This document shows positions 1-5,650 of a stretch of DNA of 5,650 bases, piece after piece; position 1 is the first letter of the stretch, and each line of letters opens with the position of its first letter. The position numbers and the translations under genes are program-made. Source of the stretch: an uncultured Flammeovirgaceae bacterium (GTDB lineage: Bacteria > Bacteroidota > Bacteroidia > Cytophagales > Cyclobacteriaceae); contig CAMLLI010000333.1 in the NCBI GenBank assembly GCA_946480685.1, forward strand, positions 1 through 5,650, read 5' to 3'. Below the pieces are notes generated by a model that was given only the letters and a program-made list of their open reading frames with translations, had not been told where the DNA came from and did not search any database.

Positions 1-1
1 G

Positions 2-1582
2 GAGCAACGCGATAGTTTATATACCATCATTCTGCACGAAGCCATTCTGCTCAACAACGTTATGTTCGATTACAACCTGGGCGTTGGCAAAAATTTCGAC
101 AGCATCAATCAGACACTCCAGACCTATAACACTACTTTCTCGAAGGTTAAAGAAAAAATTATATACCGGGGCTTTAAAGATTATGGTGTGGAAGGACGCA
201 TGCGAAAGTTTGCGCACGAGCTGGAAGAACACTCCAACGAGATCAGCATGATTGAAATCCTCTCGCTGCGCAGGCATGAAAAGGATTACTTCCTTCGTAA
301 AGAGCAACACTATAAAACAAAGTTCAACGCGTTTGCCGATTCACTCATTCGAAAGCTTAATTCCGAGCACAGCTTCGTAGTACATTTACTTCAATCGTAT
401 CGCGATAACTTCAACCAGCTTGCAGCACTGGATGAAGCCATCGGCCTTGTACCAACACAAGGGCTCATGGGCGAACTCAACAGCAACACCAAAGAACTTT
501 CTGAGCAGCTTACATCGCTGGCAACACTTACCGATGCCCGCGCCAACAGCATCATCCGCCAGAGCCTGGTCACGTGTATCAGCATCGGGTTAACTGCTAT
601 CGTAATCTCGTTTGTCCTTACATATGTCACAGCATTACGTCTTACGCGTCCTATAAAAAAATTATCAAACTCCATTGGCAAGTTCATGGTAACACAGGGG
701 CTTAATGAAGATGAGTTGAAAGAGTCAGACGTAACAAATGAGATACACAACTTATCCAACGCCTATATAAAACTTACACGCAAGCTCAAAACGCAGTTCG
801 ATGAGATCCAGCGTAAATCGCAGTTGCTCGAGAAACGTAATACCGAATTGCAAAAGCTGAACGAAGAGCTCGATCGGTTTATATATAGTTCGGCTCACGA
901 TTTAAAATCACCACTCGCATCCATGGCAGGATTGGTGCACCTGGCCAAACGCGAAATGGATGTACCCGAGCATGGCCATTACTTCGATCGCATGCAGTCG
1001 AGCATCGACAAGATGGAAGGCTTTATCCGCGACATAACCGATTACGCCAAGAACAAACGCCAGCAGATCAAACCTGAGAAGATAAACCTCCAGGCTATTG
1101 TCAGCGATATATTCCAGAGCTTCCAGTTTATACCACAGGCCGATCTGATCACAAAAAATATACGCATCAGCAACGGTGAGTTTTATACTGATAAAACGAG
1201 ACTGGAGATCATTCTGAAAAATCTCATCTCCAACGCCATCCGCTATGCTGATTTCGAAAAGGCAAGTCCGTTCATTTCCATCGAAGCAACCATCCAGAAA
1301 AATACCACCACCATTAAAGTAGAAGACAACGGTATCGGTATTGCGGAAGAACACATTTACAAGATCTTCGATATGTTTTACCGGGCCAGCGATTACGCCA
1401 AGGGTTCCGGTATCGGGCTGTTCCTGGTGCGCGAGTCGGCAAAGATGTTGCGCGGCACCATTGCGGTGGAGTCAGAATTACAAAAGGGTACCACGTTTAT
1501 CTTAACTTTACCTTCGCTGGATAAGGTAAACGTAAACCAGCTGCCGGAATCAGTACCCATTAAATTTCTCACCGCATCATGA
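2..1582 (+). CDS. Sensor histidine kinase with HBM-like periplasmic domain (5' end outside the window)
   Basis: Membrane-bound histidine kinase that would autophosphorylate on His and pass the phosphate to a response regulator not present here. The frame is open from base 2 with no stop, so the true start and the first membrane helix lie to the left; the ATG at 62 is probably internal. Numbering from that ATG: residues 1-165 form a helical extracytoplasmic region containing LSLRRHEKDYFLR (67-79), which resembles the conserved core of helical bimodular (HBM) sensor domains; a membrane helix lies at about 169-192, a HAMP-like linker at 193-245 and a coiled coil at about 236-275. The HisKA H-box is SSAHDLKSPL with phospho-acceptor His279. 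The HATPase domain shows the N-box (LISNAIRYAD, Asn391), G1 box DNGIGI (from Asp422), F box FDMFYRA and G2 box GSGIGL (from Gly448). All catalytic boxes are intact. The stop overlaps the start of the next gene. The ligand cannot be told from sequence; HBM domains in chemoreceptors such as McpS bind organic acids, but this is only a loose guide. Confidence 0.93.
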   Translation, partial: EQRDSLYTIILHEAILLNNVMFDYNLGVGKNFDSINQTLQTYNTTFSKVKEKIIYRGFKDYGVEGRMRKFAHELEEHSNEISMIEILSLRRHEKDYFLRKEQHYKTKFNAFADSLIRKLNSEHSFVVHLLQSYRDNFNQLAALDEAIGLVPTQGLMGELNSNTKELSEQLTSLATLTDARANSIIRQSLVTCISIGLTAIVISFVLTYVTALRLTRPIKKLSNSIGKFMVTQGLNEDELKESDVTNEIHNLSNAYIKLTRKLKTQFDEIQRKSQLLEKRNTELQKLNEELDRFIYSSAHDLKSPLASMAGLVHLAKREMDVPEHGHYFDRMQSSIDKMEGFIRDITDYAKNKRQQIKPEKINLQAIVSDIFQSFQFIPQADLITKNIRISNGEFYTDKTRLEIILKNLISNAIRYADFEKASPFISIEATIQKNTTTIKVEDNGIGIAEEHIYKIFDMFYRASDYAKGSGIGLFLVRESAKMLRGTIAVESELQKGTTFILTLPSLDKVNVNQLPESVPIKFLTAS

Positions 1583-2061
1583 AAACACTCCTGCTGGTGG
1601 TTTGCGCCACCCTCCTCGCATCGTCTGGGCTACACGCACAGTCGCACGATGCTGATATTAACCGCTTTATAGATGCCTGGCACAAAGCTGCAGCCGATGC
1701 CAACGCTAACGTATTTTTCGGCAGCATGGCCGAGCAAAGTATATATATAGGCACCGATGCCACCGAGCGTTGGAACAAGGAACAGTTCATTTCCTTTGCT
1801 AAACCCTATTTCGATAAAGGCAAAGCATGGGACTTCAAGCCTTACGATCGCGACCTTCATGTAACATCCGATGGAAAATTTGTATGGTTTTCTGAACTTT
1901 TAACAACGTGGATGGGCACTTGCCGCGGGTCAGGTATACTTCGTAAAACAAAAGATGGCTGGAAGATCGAGCAATACCACCTGTCTGTTACGGTTCCTAA
2001 TGATATAATTCGGGATTTTATATCGCTCGTTAACAGCTACCAGCAGAAGCAGGGCAAATGA
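1579..2061 (+). CDS. Secreted NTF2-like / SnoaL-like domain protein
   Basis: Predicted exported protein of 160 residues. Residues 1-20 form a Sec signal peptide (Lys2, hydrophobic core 4-14, likely cleavage after Leu-His-Ala at 18-20). There is no lipobox, so it is probably periplasmic or released. The rest (about 24-157) fits the NTF2-like/SnoaL-like fold: an N-terminal helix (DINRFIDAWHKAAA), then YIGTDATERW, FVWFSELLTTWMG, RGSGIL and WKIEQYHLSVTVPND, motifs I know from Bacteroidota proteins named 'nuclear transport factor 2 family' or 'SnoaL-like'. Such folds form a cone-shaped pocket used either for catalysis or for binding small ligands; no function can be given here. The ATG shares bases with the kinase TGA (ATGA, 4-base overlap), and no strong ribosome binding site precedes it, which suggests translational coupling to the kinase. 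It could be an accessory ligand-binding protein for that sensor, but this is inference from position alone. Confidence 0.88.
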   Translation: MKTLLLVVCATLLASSGLHAQSHDADINRFIDAWHKAAADANANVFFGSMAEQSIYIGTDATERWNKEQFISFAKPYFDKGKAWDFKPYDRDLHVTSDGKFVWFSELLTTWMGTCRGSGILRKTKDGWKIEQYHLSVTVPNDIIRDFISLVNSYQQKQGK

Positions 2062-2145
2062 AACGGCTACACGGAGAAGCATAAGCATTGCATTGCAAAT
2101 CCCTTACGGTAAGCCTACAAATGTATGGTTTCAACAGACTTTCGG

Positions 2146-2177
2146 TTGAATTCAGGGGTCGTTTTTTACGAATTTTG
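2146..2177 (+). promoter_or_regulatory. Candidate Bacteroidota-type promoter for the small ORF
   Basis: TTG at 2146-2148 is followed after 21 bases by GAATTTTG at 2170-2177, one mismatch from the Bacteroidota -7 consensus TAnnTTTG (G for the first T). The spacing fits the known 17-23 range. Transcription would begin near 2182-2185, giving a leader of about 15-25 bases before the ATG at 2199 or 2208. This is a pattern match only. Confidence 0.35.
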
Positions 2178-2198
2178 AAACATCAAACTCCTTTAGCC

Positions 2199-2333
2199 AT
2201 GCCATACATGAAGAATCTTGACTACAGAGACGTAACGAACGCCCGGGTATCATCCAGGCTGAAACAAGTATTAGTGCTGATCGGTACGATTCTGATCGGA
2301 ATGATTATCTCGATAACAGTGAATGCTGCCTAA
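2199..2333 (+). CDS. Possible small single-pass membrane protein (44 residues)
   Basis: Short open frame of 44 residues from the ATG at 2199 (41 from a second ATG at 2208). It has a charged N-terminal part (MKNLDYRDVTNARVSSRLKQ) followed by a hydrophobic stretch of about 20 residues (VLVLIGTILIGMIISITV) ending in NAA, the shape of a single-pass inner-membrane miniprotein with a positively charged cytoplasmic side. I do not recognise a family. Support for a real gene: a promoter-like pair just upstream (2146-2177), a clear intrinsic terminator about 100 bases downstream, and a hydrophobic/charged pattern that is unlikely by chance in AT-rich spacer. The same frame stays open back to a TTG at 2088, but that longer form would start upstream of the promoter and its extra residues look unstructured. 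Against: short length, no Shine-Dalgarno sequence, no known homologue. The remaining spacer on either side (2062-2145 and 2334-2435) shows nothing I can name. Confidence 0.45.
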   Translation: MPYMKNLDYRDVTNARVSSRLKQVLVLIGTILIGMIISITVNAA

Positions 2334-2435
2334 CCGCAGTACTCAATAAATTTTAGTCCTCGAACCTTCCTGTAGAAGCTATTTTTTAAACGCAAGATTA
2401 AAACCAATTTTTTAAGGTTAATTTAGTTTCACAAG

Positions 2436-2462
2436 ACCCCGCCCTGCGGGGTTTTTGTTTTT
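2436..2462 (+). terminator. Intrinsic (Rho-independent) terminator
   Basis: A perfect 7-bp stem, ACCCCGC (2436-2442) pairing with GCGGGGT (2446-2452), with a 3-base CCT loop, leads directly into TTTTTGTTTTT (2452-2462). GC-rich stem plus T-tract reads as a plus-strand terminator. It would end transcripts from the small ORF and any read-through from the kinase/NTF2 pair, and insulates the aminotransferase, whose promoter begins 20 bases further on. Confidence 0.88.
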
Positions 2463-2481
2463 ATATCACATACCGGCCCCG

Positions 2482-2509
2482 TTGTATTTCACACCATGCT
2501 TTATCTTTA
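2482..2509 (+). promoter_or_regulatory. Bacteroidota-type promoter of the aminotransferase gene
   Basis: TTG (2482-2484), a 17-base spacer, then TATCTTTA (2502-2509), which matches TAnnTTTG in seven of eight positions. The element ends only four bases before the ATG at 2514, so transcription should start at or within a few bases of that codon, giving a leaderless or nearly leaderless message. It lies just after the terminator at 2436-2462, as expected for an independent unit. It also argues against the upstream in-frame ATG at 2496, which would lie inside the promoter. Confidence 0.6.
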
Positions 2510-2513
2510 CCGC

Positions 2514-3698
2514 ATGGAGTTCAGCCAGGATATATTTCTCAACAAGATCGCGCAGACAACCGATTCGCCATACCTCATCACCATCGATCGTGCCGAAGGT
2601 ATATATATGTATTCACCGGATGGCAAGCGCTATACCGACCTAATCTCGGGTATTGGTGTAAGCAGTCTCGGACATGGGCATCCCAAAGTCATCAAAGCCA
2701 TCAAAGAGCAGGTTGATAAACATTTGCATGTGATGGTATACGGAGAATTCATACAGTCTACTCCTAACCTCCTCGCGGAGAAATTGACTTCGTTGCTTCC
2801 CGCCAATCTCAACTGCTGCTACTTTGTTAACTCCGGAACGGAAGCCAACGAAGGCGCACTTAAACTTGCCAAGCGTTATACCGGCCGCACCGAGATCGTA
2901 TCATTTCGCAAGTCGTATCATGGAAGTACACATGGCTCTATGAGTGTATCGGGTAACGAAGTAAAGAAGCAGGCATTCCGACCATTGCTGCCGGATGTCC
3001 GGTTCATCGACTTCAACGTGATGGCCGATCTCAAAAAAATTACCACTGCTACAGCCTGCGTCATCGTGGAAACAATTCAAGGCGATGCAGGTGTACGTAT
3101 ACCTTCCAAAGAATATATGAAGGCGCTGCGCAAACGCTGCGATGAAACCGGTGCCTTATTGATACTCGATGAAATTCAATGCGGCATGGGACGCACCGGG
3201 AAACTTTTCGCCTTTGAACATTTTGGTATTGTGCCCGATATACTTACCGTTGCCAAAGCATTTGGTGGCGGCCTGCCGATCGGCTCATTCATATCCGATA
3301 AAAAAATAATGCAGTCGCTTACGCACGATCCGATGCTGGGGCACATCACTACGTTTGGTGGCAACCCGGTGTGCTGCGCTTCGGCCCTTGCAACGCTACA
3401 GGTACTGGAAGAAGAAAACCTGGTAGCACAGGTTGAGGCCAAAGGACAACTCTTCGAACAATTACTCAAACACCCGCATATAAAAGAAGTACGCAGAATC
3501 GGTTTAATGTTCGCGATCGATTTTGATTCGGCCGACCGCGTGAACAACATTGTGATGCGCGCCAAAGAGCTGGGCATTATTACGTACTGGTTCCTGTCGC
3601 ATCCGTATAGTTTCCGAATTGCACCTCCGCTCACTATTACCGAAGAACAAATCAAAGAATCGTGCGCTGCCATTTTGAAGGCTATAGATAATGCGTAA
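2514..3698 (+). CDS. Class III PLP-dependent aminotransferase (ornithine/acetylornithine aminotransferase-like)
   Basis: Cytosolic fold-type I PLP enzyme of 394 residues, the usual length for class III aminotransferases, transferring an amino group between an amino donor and a 2-oxo acid. From the ATG at 2514: LISGIGVSSLGHGHP near the N-terminus, phosphate-binding SGTEAN (Ser107-Asn112), the ring-stacking aromatic in SYHG (Tyr135, His136), LILDEIQCGMGRTG with Asp219 expected to contact the PLP pyridine nitrogen and Gln222, the Schiff-base lysine Lys248 in TVAKAFGGGLP, Thr280 in TFGGNP which in the family contacts the phosphate of the partner subunit, and Arg368 in FRIAPPLTIT, the likely substrate-carboxylate arginine. 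All key residues are present. The substrate is not determined: the DEIQCGMGRTG signature is shared by ornithine, acetylornithine and related aminotransferases, and no arginine, proline or lysine pathway gene is nearby. The in-frame ATG at 2496 is less likely because the promoter overlaps it and homologues begin near the MEF start. The next gene follows after 9 bases. Confidence 0.93.
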   Translation: MEFSQDIFLNKIAQTTDSPYLITIDRAEGIYMYSPDGKRYTDLISGIGVSSLGHGHPKVIKAIKEQVDKHLHVMVYGEFIQSTPNLLAEKLTSLLPANLNCCYFVNSGTEANEGALKLAKRYTGRTEIVSFRKSYHGSTHGSMSVSGNEVKKQAFRPLLPDVRFIDFNVMADLKKITTATACVIVETIQGDAGVRIPSKEYMKALRKRCDETGALLILDEIQCGMGRTGKLFAFEHFGIVPDILTVAKAFGGGLPIGSFISDKKIMQSLTHDPMLGHITTFGGNPVCCASALATLQVLEEENLVAQVEAKGQLFEQLLKHPHIKEVRRIGLMFAIDFDSADRVNNIVMRAKELGIITYWFLSHPYSFRIAPPLTITEEQIKESCAAILKAIDNA

Positions 3699-3703
3699 TT
3701 TCG
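3674..3703 (+). promoter_or_regulatory. Possible internal promoter before the AI-2E family gene
   Basis: TTTG (3674-3677), an 18-base spacer, then TAATTTCG (3696-3703), matching TAnnTTTG in seven of eight positions. The TAA of this -7 element is the stop codon of the aminotransferase, and the ATG of the next gene follows after four bases, the same spacing as at 2502-2514. If active it would give the transporter gene a leaderless message in addition to operon read-through. The stop codon supplies part of the match, so chance is a real alternative. Confidence 0.35.
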
Positions 3704-3707
3704 TTTC

Positions 3708-4829
3708 ATGCCAGATCATTTACAGAAGCCGTTCGACCGCCTCGACTATACTTACAAGCTGTTAGTTATTATTGCCCTTACCATTGTTGCTCTTGTGCTT
3801 GCGCAGGATATCGTGGTGCCGTTTGCTTTTGCCGGTATACTTTCCATTGTAATGCTGCCGGTGGTAAAAAAACTGGAAGACCGTAAAGTCGGCACAGCGC
3901 TTTCCATCACCATTGTGCTGCTTACTACGGTAATTATACTCGGTCTCTTTATCTGGCTTATCGTGAACCAGATCATCGGCCTGATCAACGACCTCCCCAA
4001 CTTACAGGTGCAGTTCGAAACGTTTGTCAACCAGATGAGTCGTACGTTAAGGCGCGACTTTGGTATCAGCACGGCCGAACAGAAGAACATGGTAAGCGAG
4101 ATGATGAAAAGTATCAGCACATACCTCGGTGGTATACTTATCTCTACAACCAATACCATCTCCACACTCGTACAGATACCGATCTATATATTTCTCTTCC
4201 TGATATACCGCGAAAAGTTTCGCCTGTTCTTTATCAGCTTTCTGAAAAGTGAAGAGCTTGTCTGGAAAAAAGATGTGGAGCGTGTTATTCAGGGATATAT
4301 ATCTGGCCTCTTTCTTGTAACGCTTATCATTGCTGCACTCAACACCATCGGCTTATTGGCATTGGGTATTGAACACGCTATATTTTTCGGTATACTCTCG
4401 GGTGTACTTACCATTATACCCTATGTAGGGATCATTATCGGGGCGTTGTTCCCGATCATCATGGCGCTTATTACCAAAGACAGTATCTGGTATGCGATCG
4501 GTGTTGTGATCGTTTTTTCCGTGGTGCAATTCCTTGAAGGTAATTTTATCACACCTCGCATTACCGGTTCCAAAGTAAGTATCAATGCACTGGCTGCGAT
4601 CATCGCATTGCTGATCGGAGGAAAATTACTCGGTATAGCGGGTATGATCCTGGCCGTGCCCGGTATAGGTTTACTCAAGATACTGCTGGCGCACACCAAC
4701 CGGTTAAAACCTTTTGTTATACTCCTCGAAGACACCGATGGTAAAGCTGCACCACCGGAGACAACAGCCGATGTCGTGGTTGATCAAATTGAGCGTGAAG
4801 GCGAAGAACCGCCTAAAGCTTCTCGATAA
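3708..4829 (+). CDS. AI-2E family transporter (PerM/YdiK/TqsA-like membrane protein)
   Basis: Polytopic inner-membrane protein of 373 residues, a normal length for the AI-2E exporter-like family. Visible helices: about 18-36, 37-53 and 62-88; then a mostly hydrophilic section (90-145) between helices 3 and 4 typical of the family; helix at about 150-167; a charged stretch; then helices at about 198-221, 224-252, 258-275 and 290-327. Family hallmarks near the C-terminal half are [14 protein letters not shown] (236-249), [14 protein letters not shown] (274-287) followed by SKVSINALA, and [12 protein letters not shown] (307-318). Residues 341-373 form a hydrophilic, acidic tail ([19 protein letters not shown]). 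Members have been linked to autoinducer-2 export (TqsA) and to Na+/H+ antiport in other bacteria, but the family name does not prove AI-2 transport and no luxS is visible here. The gene follows the aminotransferase after 9 bases, so co-transcription is likely, with a possible internal promoter at 3674-3703. Its last 17 bases overlap the end of hslV on the opposite strand. Confidence 0.92.
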   Translation: MPDHLQKPFDRLDYTYKLLVIIALTIVALVLAQDIVVPFAFAGILSIVMLPVVKKLEDRKVGTALSITIVLLTTVIILGLFIWLIVNQIIGLINDLPNLQVQFETFVNQMSRTLRRDFGISTAEQKNMVSEMMKSISTYLGGILISTTNTISTLVQIPIYIFLFLIYREKFRLFFISFLKSEELVWKKDVERVIQGYISGLFLVTLIIAALNTIGLLALGIEHAIFFGILSGVLTIIPYVGIIIGALFPIIMALITKDSIWYAIGVVIVFSVVQFLEGNFITPRITGSKVSINALAAIIALLIGGKLLGIAGMILAVPGIGLLKILLAHTNRLKPFVILLEDTDGKAAPPETTADVVVDQIEREGEEPPKASR

Positions 4830-5349
4830 CCAGGTTGTGGTTGGTATAGATACAAATGTCAGCCGCTATATTTAAACTTTCACGCACAATCTCCTCTGCT
4901 GTAAGGTGTGGAGCGTGACGCTTTAACGCGAGTGCTGCCGACTGTGCATACATGGATCCGGAACCTATAGCGGCTACCTGGTTATCCGGTTCCAGCACAT
5001 CTCCTGTTCCGGAAAGTACCAGTACTTCATCTTTATTAACCGTGATCAGCATCGCTTCGAGTCTGCGGAGGAAACGATCCATGCGCCAGTCTTTCGCTAA
5101 CTCGATGGCAGCACGCTTCATGTTACCACCGTAGCTGTTCAGTTTTTCTTCAAAGCGTTCTATCAAAGTAAAAGCATCAGCAGTGGAACCGGCAAAGCCT
5201 GCCAGCACTTTTCCATCCTGCAGTTTACGAATCTTGCGCACATTGCTTTTGGCTACATAATTACCCATGGTTGCCTGGCCATCGCCTCCTATCGCTACCT
5301 GACCGTTGTGAATTACGGCTATAATGGTGGTTGCATGAATCTTTTCCAT
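4813..5349 (-). CDS. hslV: HslV (ClpQ), peptidase subunit of the HslUV ATP-dependent protease
   Basis: Threonine peptidase that forms the double-hexamer proteolytic core of HslUV in the cytoplasm; the ATPase HslU unfolds and feeds substrates such as misfolded proteins. The protein has 178 residues, normal for the family. It begins [12 protein letters not shown]: by alignment to E. coli HslV the nucleophile is Thr7, so a six-residue propeptide must be removed, unlike E. coli where only Met is lost. Other active-site residues are in place: Asp23 in GGDGQATMG (mature Asp17), Lys39 in NVRKIRKL (mature Lys33) and Ser130 in IGSGS (mature Ser124). [30 protein letters not shown] and DICIYTNH are family hallmarks. 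The fourth residue of the usual GSGG loop is Ser132 here. hslU is not adjacent on either side. The gene lies downstream of the E2 gene on the same strand, but a terminator separates them, so it probably has its own promoter within 5350-5422; none is convincing. No clear Shine-Dalgarno sequence precedes the ATG. Confidence 0.97.
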   Translation of the reverse strand: MEKIHATTIIAVIHNGQVAIGGDGQATMGNYVAKSNVRKIRKLQDGKVLAGFAGSTADAFTLIERFEEKLNSYGGNMKRAAIELAKDWRMDRFLRRLEAMLITVNKDEVLVLSGTGDVLEPDNQVAAIGSGSMYAQSAALALKRHAPHLTAEEIVRESLNIAADICIYTNHNLVIEKL

Positions 5350-5422
5350 TGCACTATATCTTTTGGGTTACGCGTACAGGCTATACGTTGTAAAGCCATC
5401 CGCAGAAGTTGGAAATATATCT

Positions 5423-5454
5423 AAACAAAACTCCCTCTCGAAAGGGAGAGGGAG
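5423..5454 (-). terminator. Intrinsic terminator of the E2 gene
   Basis: Read on the minus strand, CTCCCTCTC (5454-5446) pairs perfectly over 9 bp with GAGAGGGAG (5439-5431) around a six-base loop, followed by TTTTGTTT (5430-5423). It lies about 20 bases after the E2 stop codon, so it should end that transcript and separate it from hslV. On the plus strand the stem is followed by TATATA rather than a T-run, so termination there is less likely. Confidence 0.85.
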
Positions 5455-5474
5455 TATATATCGGTCAAAATTTA

Positions 5475-5650
5475 CTAGATCAGAATTCTTACCGGATCTT
5501 CGAGGAGGCCTTTCAGCGTTTTGAGGAAGGCCGAACCTACTGCTCCGTCTACCGCGCGGTGGTCGCACGACAGTGTAACTTTCATTACGTTGCCTACAGC
5601 AAGTTGTCCGTTCTTTACAACAGCCGTTTCTTTTATACCCCCTACAGATC
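5475..5650 (-). CDS. pdhC: Dihydrolipoamide acetyltransferase (E2) of pyruvate dehydrogenase, C-terminal fragment
   Basis: Only the last 57 codons are inside the window; the gene continues to the right. E2 forms the core of the pyruvate dehydrogenase complex and transfers the acetyl group from its lipoyl arm to CoA. The fragment is the end of the catalytic (2-oxoacid dehydrogenase acyltransferase) domain: SVGGIKETAVVKNG, then VMKVTLSCDHRAVDGAVGSA, then FLKTLKGLLEDPVRILI. DHRAVDG holds the catalytic His and Asp of the HxxxDG motif. The wording LSCDHRAVDGAVGSAFL fits pyruvate dehydrogenase E2 better than the oxoglutarate (LSYDHRLIDG) or branched-chain (SADHRVIDG) versions, though a different acyl specificity is not excluded by so short a piece. 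Two stops in tandem, TAG then TAA, close the frame, and the terminator at 5423-5454 follows. The symbol pdhC (aceF in enterobacteria) is by family resemblance. Confidence 0.92.
   Translation of the reverse strand, partial: SVGGIKETAVVKNGQLAVGNVMKVTLSCDHRAVDGAVGSAFLKTLKGLLEDPVRILI

Noticed and set aside
908..1354. Long minus-strand open frame opposite the kinase catalytic domain (148 codons)
   Set aside because: It is antisense to the intact HisKA/HATPase motifs, has no recognisable family and no promoter; a shadow of biased codon use.
1561..1568. TAAATTTC as a promoter for the NTF2-like gene inside the end of the kinase gene
   Set aside because: It has a fair -7 match ten bases before the ATG, but no TTG or TTTG at the right distance. 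The ATGA overlap favours co-translation from the kinase message.
2088..2098. Palindrome TTGCA-T-TGCAA as an operator or terminator
   Set aside because: Arms of only 5 bp, no T-run after it and no second copy in the window; chance is sufficient.
2088..2198. N-terminal extension of the small ORF from the TTG at 2088
   Set aside because: The added 37 residues show no domain or signal peptide, the start would be upstream of the candidate promoter, and TTG is a rare start.
2496..2513. Upstream in-frame ATG of the aminotransferase
   Set aside because: It lies within the spacer of the predicted promoter and adds residues (MLYLYR) with no family counterpart.
3708..4829. Quorum-sensing locus, from the AI-2E family name
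   Set aside because: The family name comes from TqsA, but members differ in function, and no luxS, lsr or other AI-2 gene is in the window.
5412..5419. TATATTTC on the minus strand as the -7 element of the hslV promoter
   Set aside because: It matches TAnnTTTG in seven of eight positions, but no TTG lies 17-23 bases upstream. The best candidate there, TTTC, is in the loop and stem of the E2 terminator. Too weak to list.
5368..5568. Minus-strand open frame of 66 codons rich in Arg and Pro
   Set aside because: It overlaps the E2 end in another frame and runs through the terminator hairpin; the E2 frame carries clear family motifs, so this is a shadow.

Overview
The window looks like ordinary chromosome from a Bacteroidota bacterium, most likely a Cytophagales-like lineage. 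Three things point there: upstream elements that fit the Bacteroidota promoter pattern (TTG or TTTG, a 17-23 base spacer, then TAnnTTTG); almost no Shine-Dalgarno sequences before the starts; and protein sequences that read like Bacteroidota versions of HslV, pyruvate dehydrogenase E2, a class III aminotransferase and an NTF2-like secreted protein. Base composition is moderate and looks uniform. I see no insertion sequence, phage gene, tRNA, rRNA, CRISPR array or other sign of recent transfer.

Layout, left to right. (1) Positions 2-2061, plus strand: a sensor histidine kinase whose start lies left of the window, overlapping by ATGA with a secreted NTF2/SnoaL-like protein; the two are probably translated from one message. 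(2) Positions 2062-2513: a region with a possible small single-pass membrane protein (2199-2333), a possible promoter before it and a clear intrinsic terminator after it (2436-2462). (3) Positions 2514-4829, plus strand: a class III PLP aminotransferase, then 9 bases later an AI-2E (PerM/YdiK) family membrane protein, probably one operon. The aminotransferase promoter sits so close to its ATG that its message may be leaderless. (4) Positions 4813-5650, minus strand: hslV, which converges on the transporter gene and overlaps it by 17 bases, and before it the last 57 codons of the E2 subunit of pyruvate dehydrogenase with its own intrinsic terminator.

Functionally these are four loosely related units: envelope sensing (kinase plus secreted partner), amino-acid metabolism with a membrane permease-like protein, protein quality control (HslV), and central carbon metabolism (E2). 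I found no convincing new multi-gene system. The parts most worth a second look are the coupled kinase/NTF2-like pair, the possible small membrane protein with its own promoter and terminator, and the leaderless-type promoters at 2482-2509 and 3674-3703.
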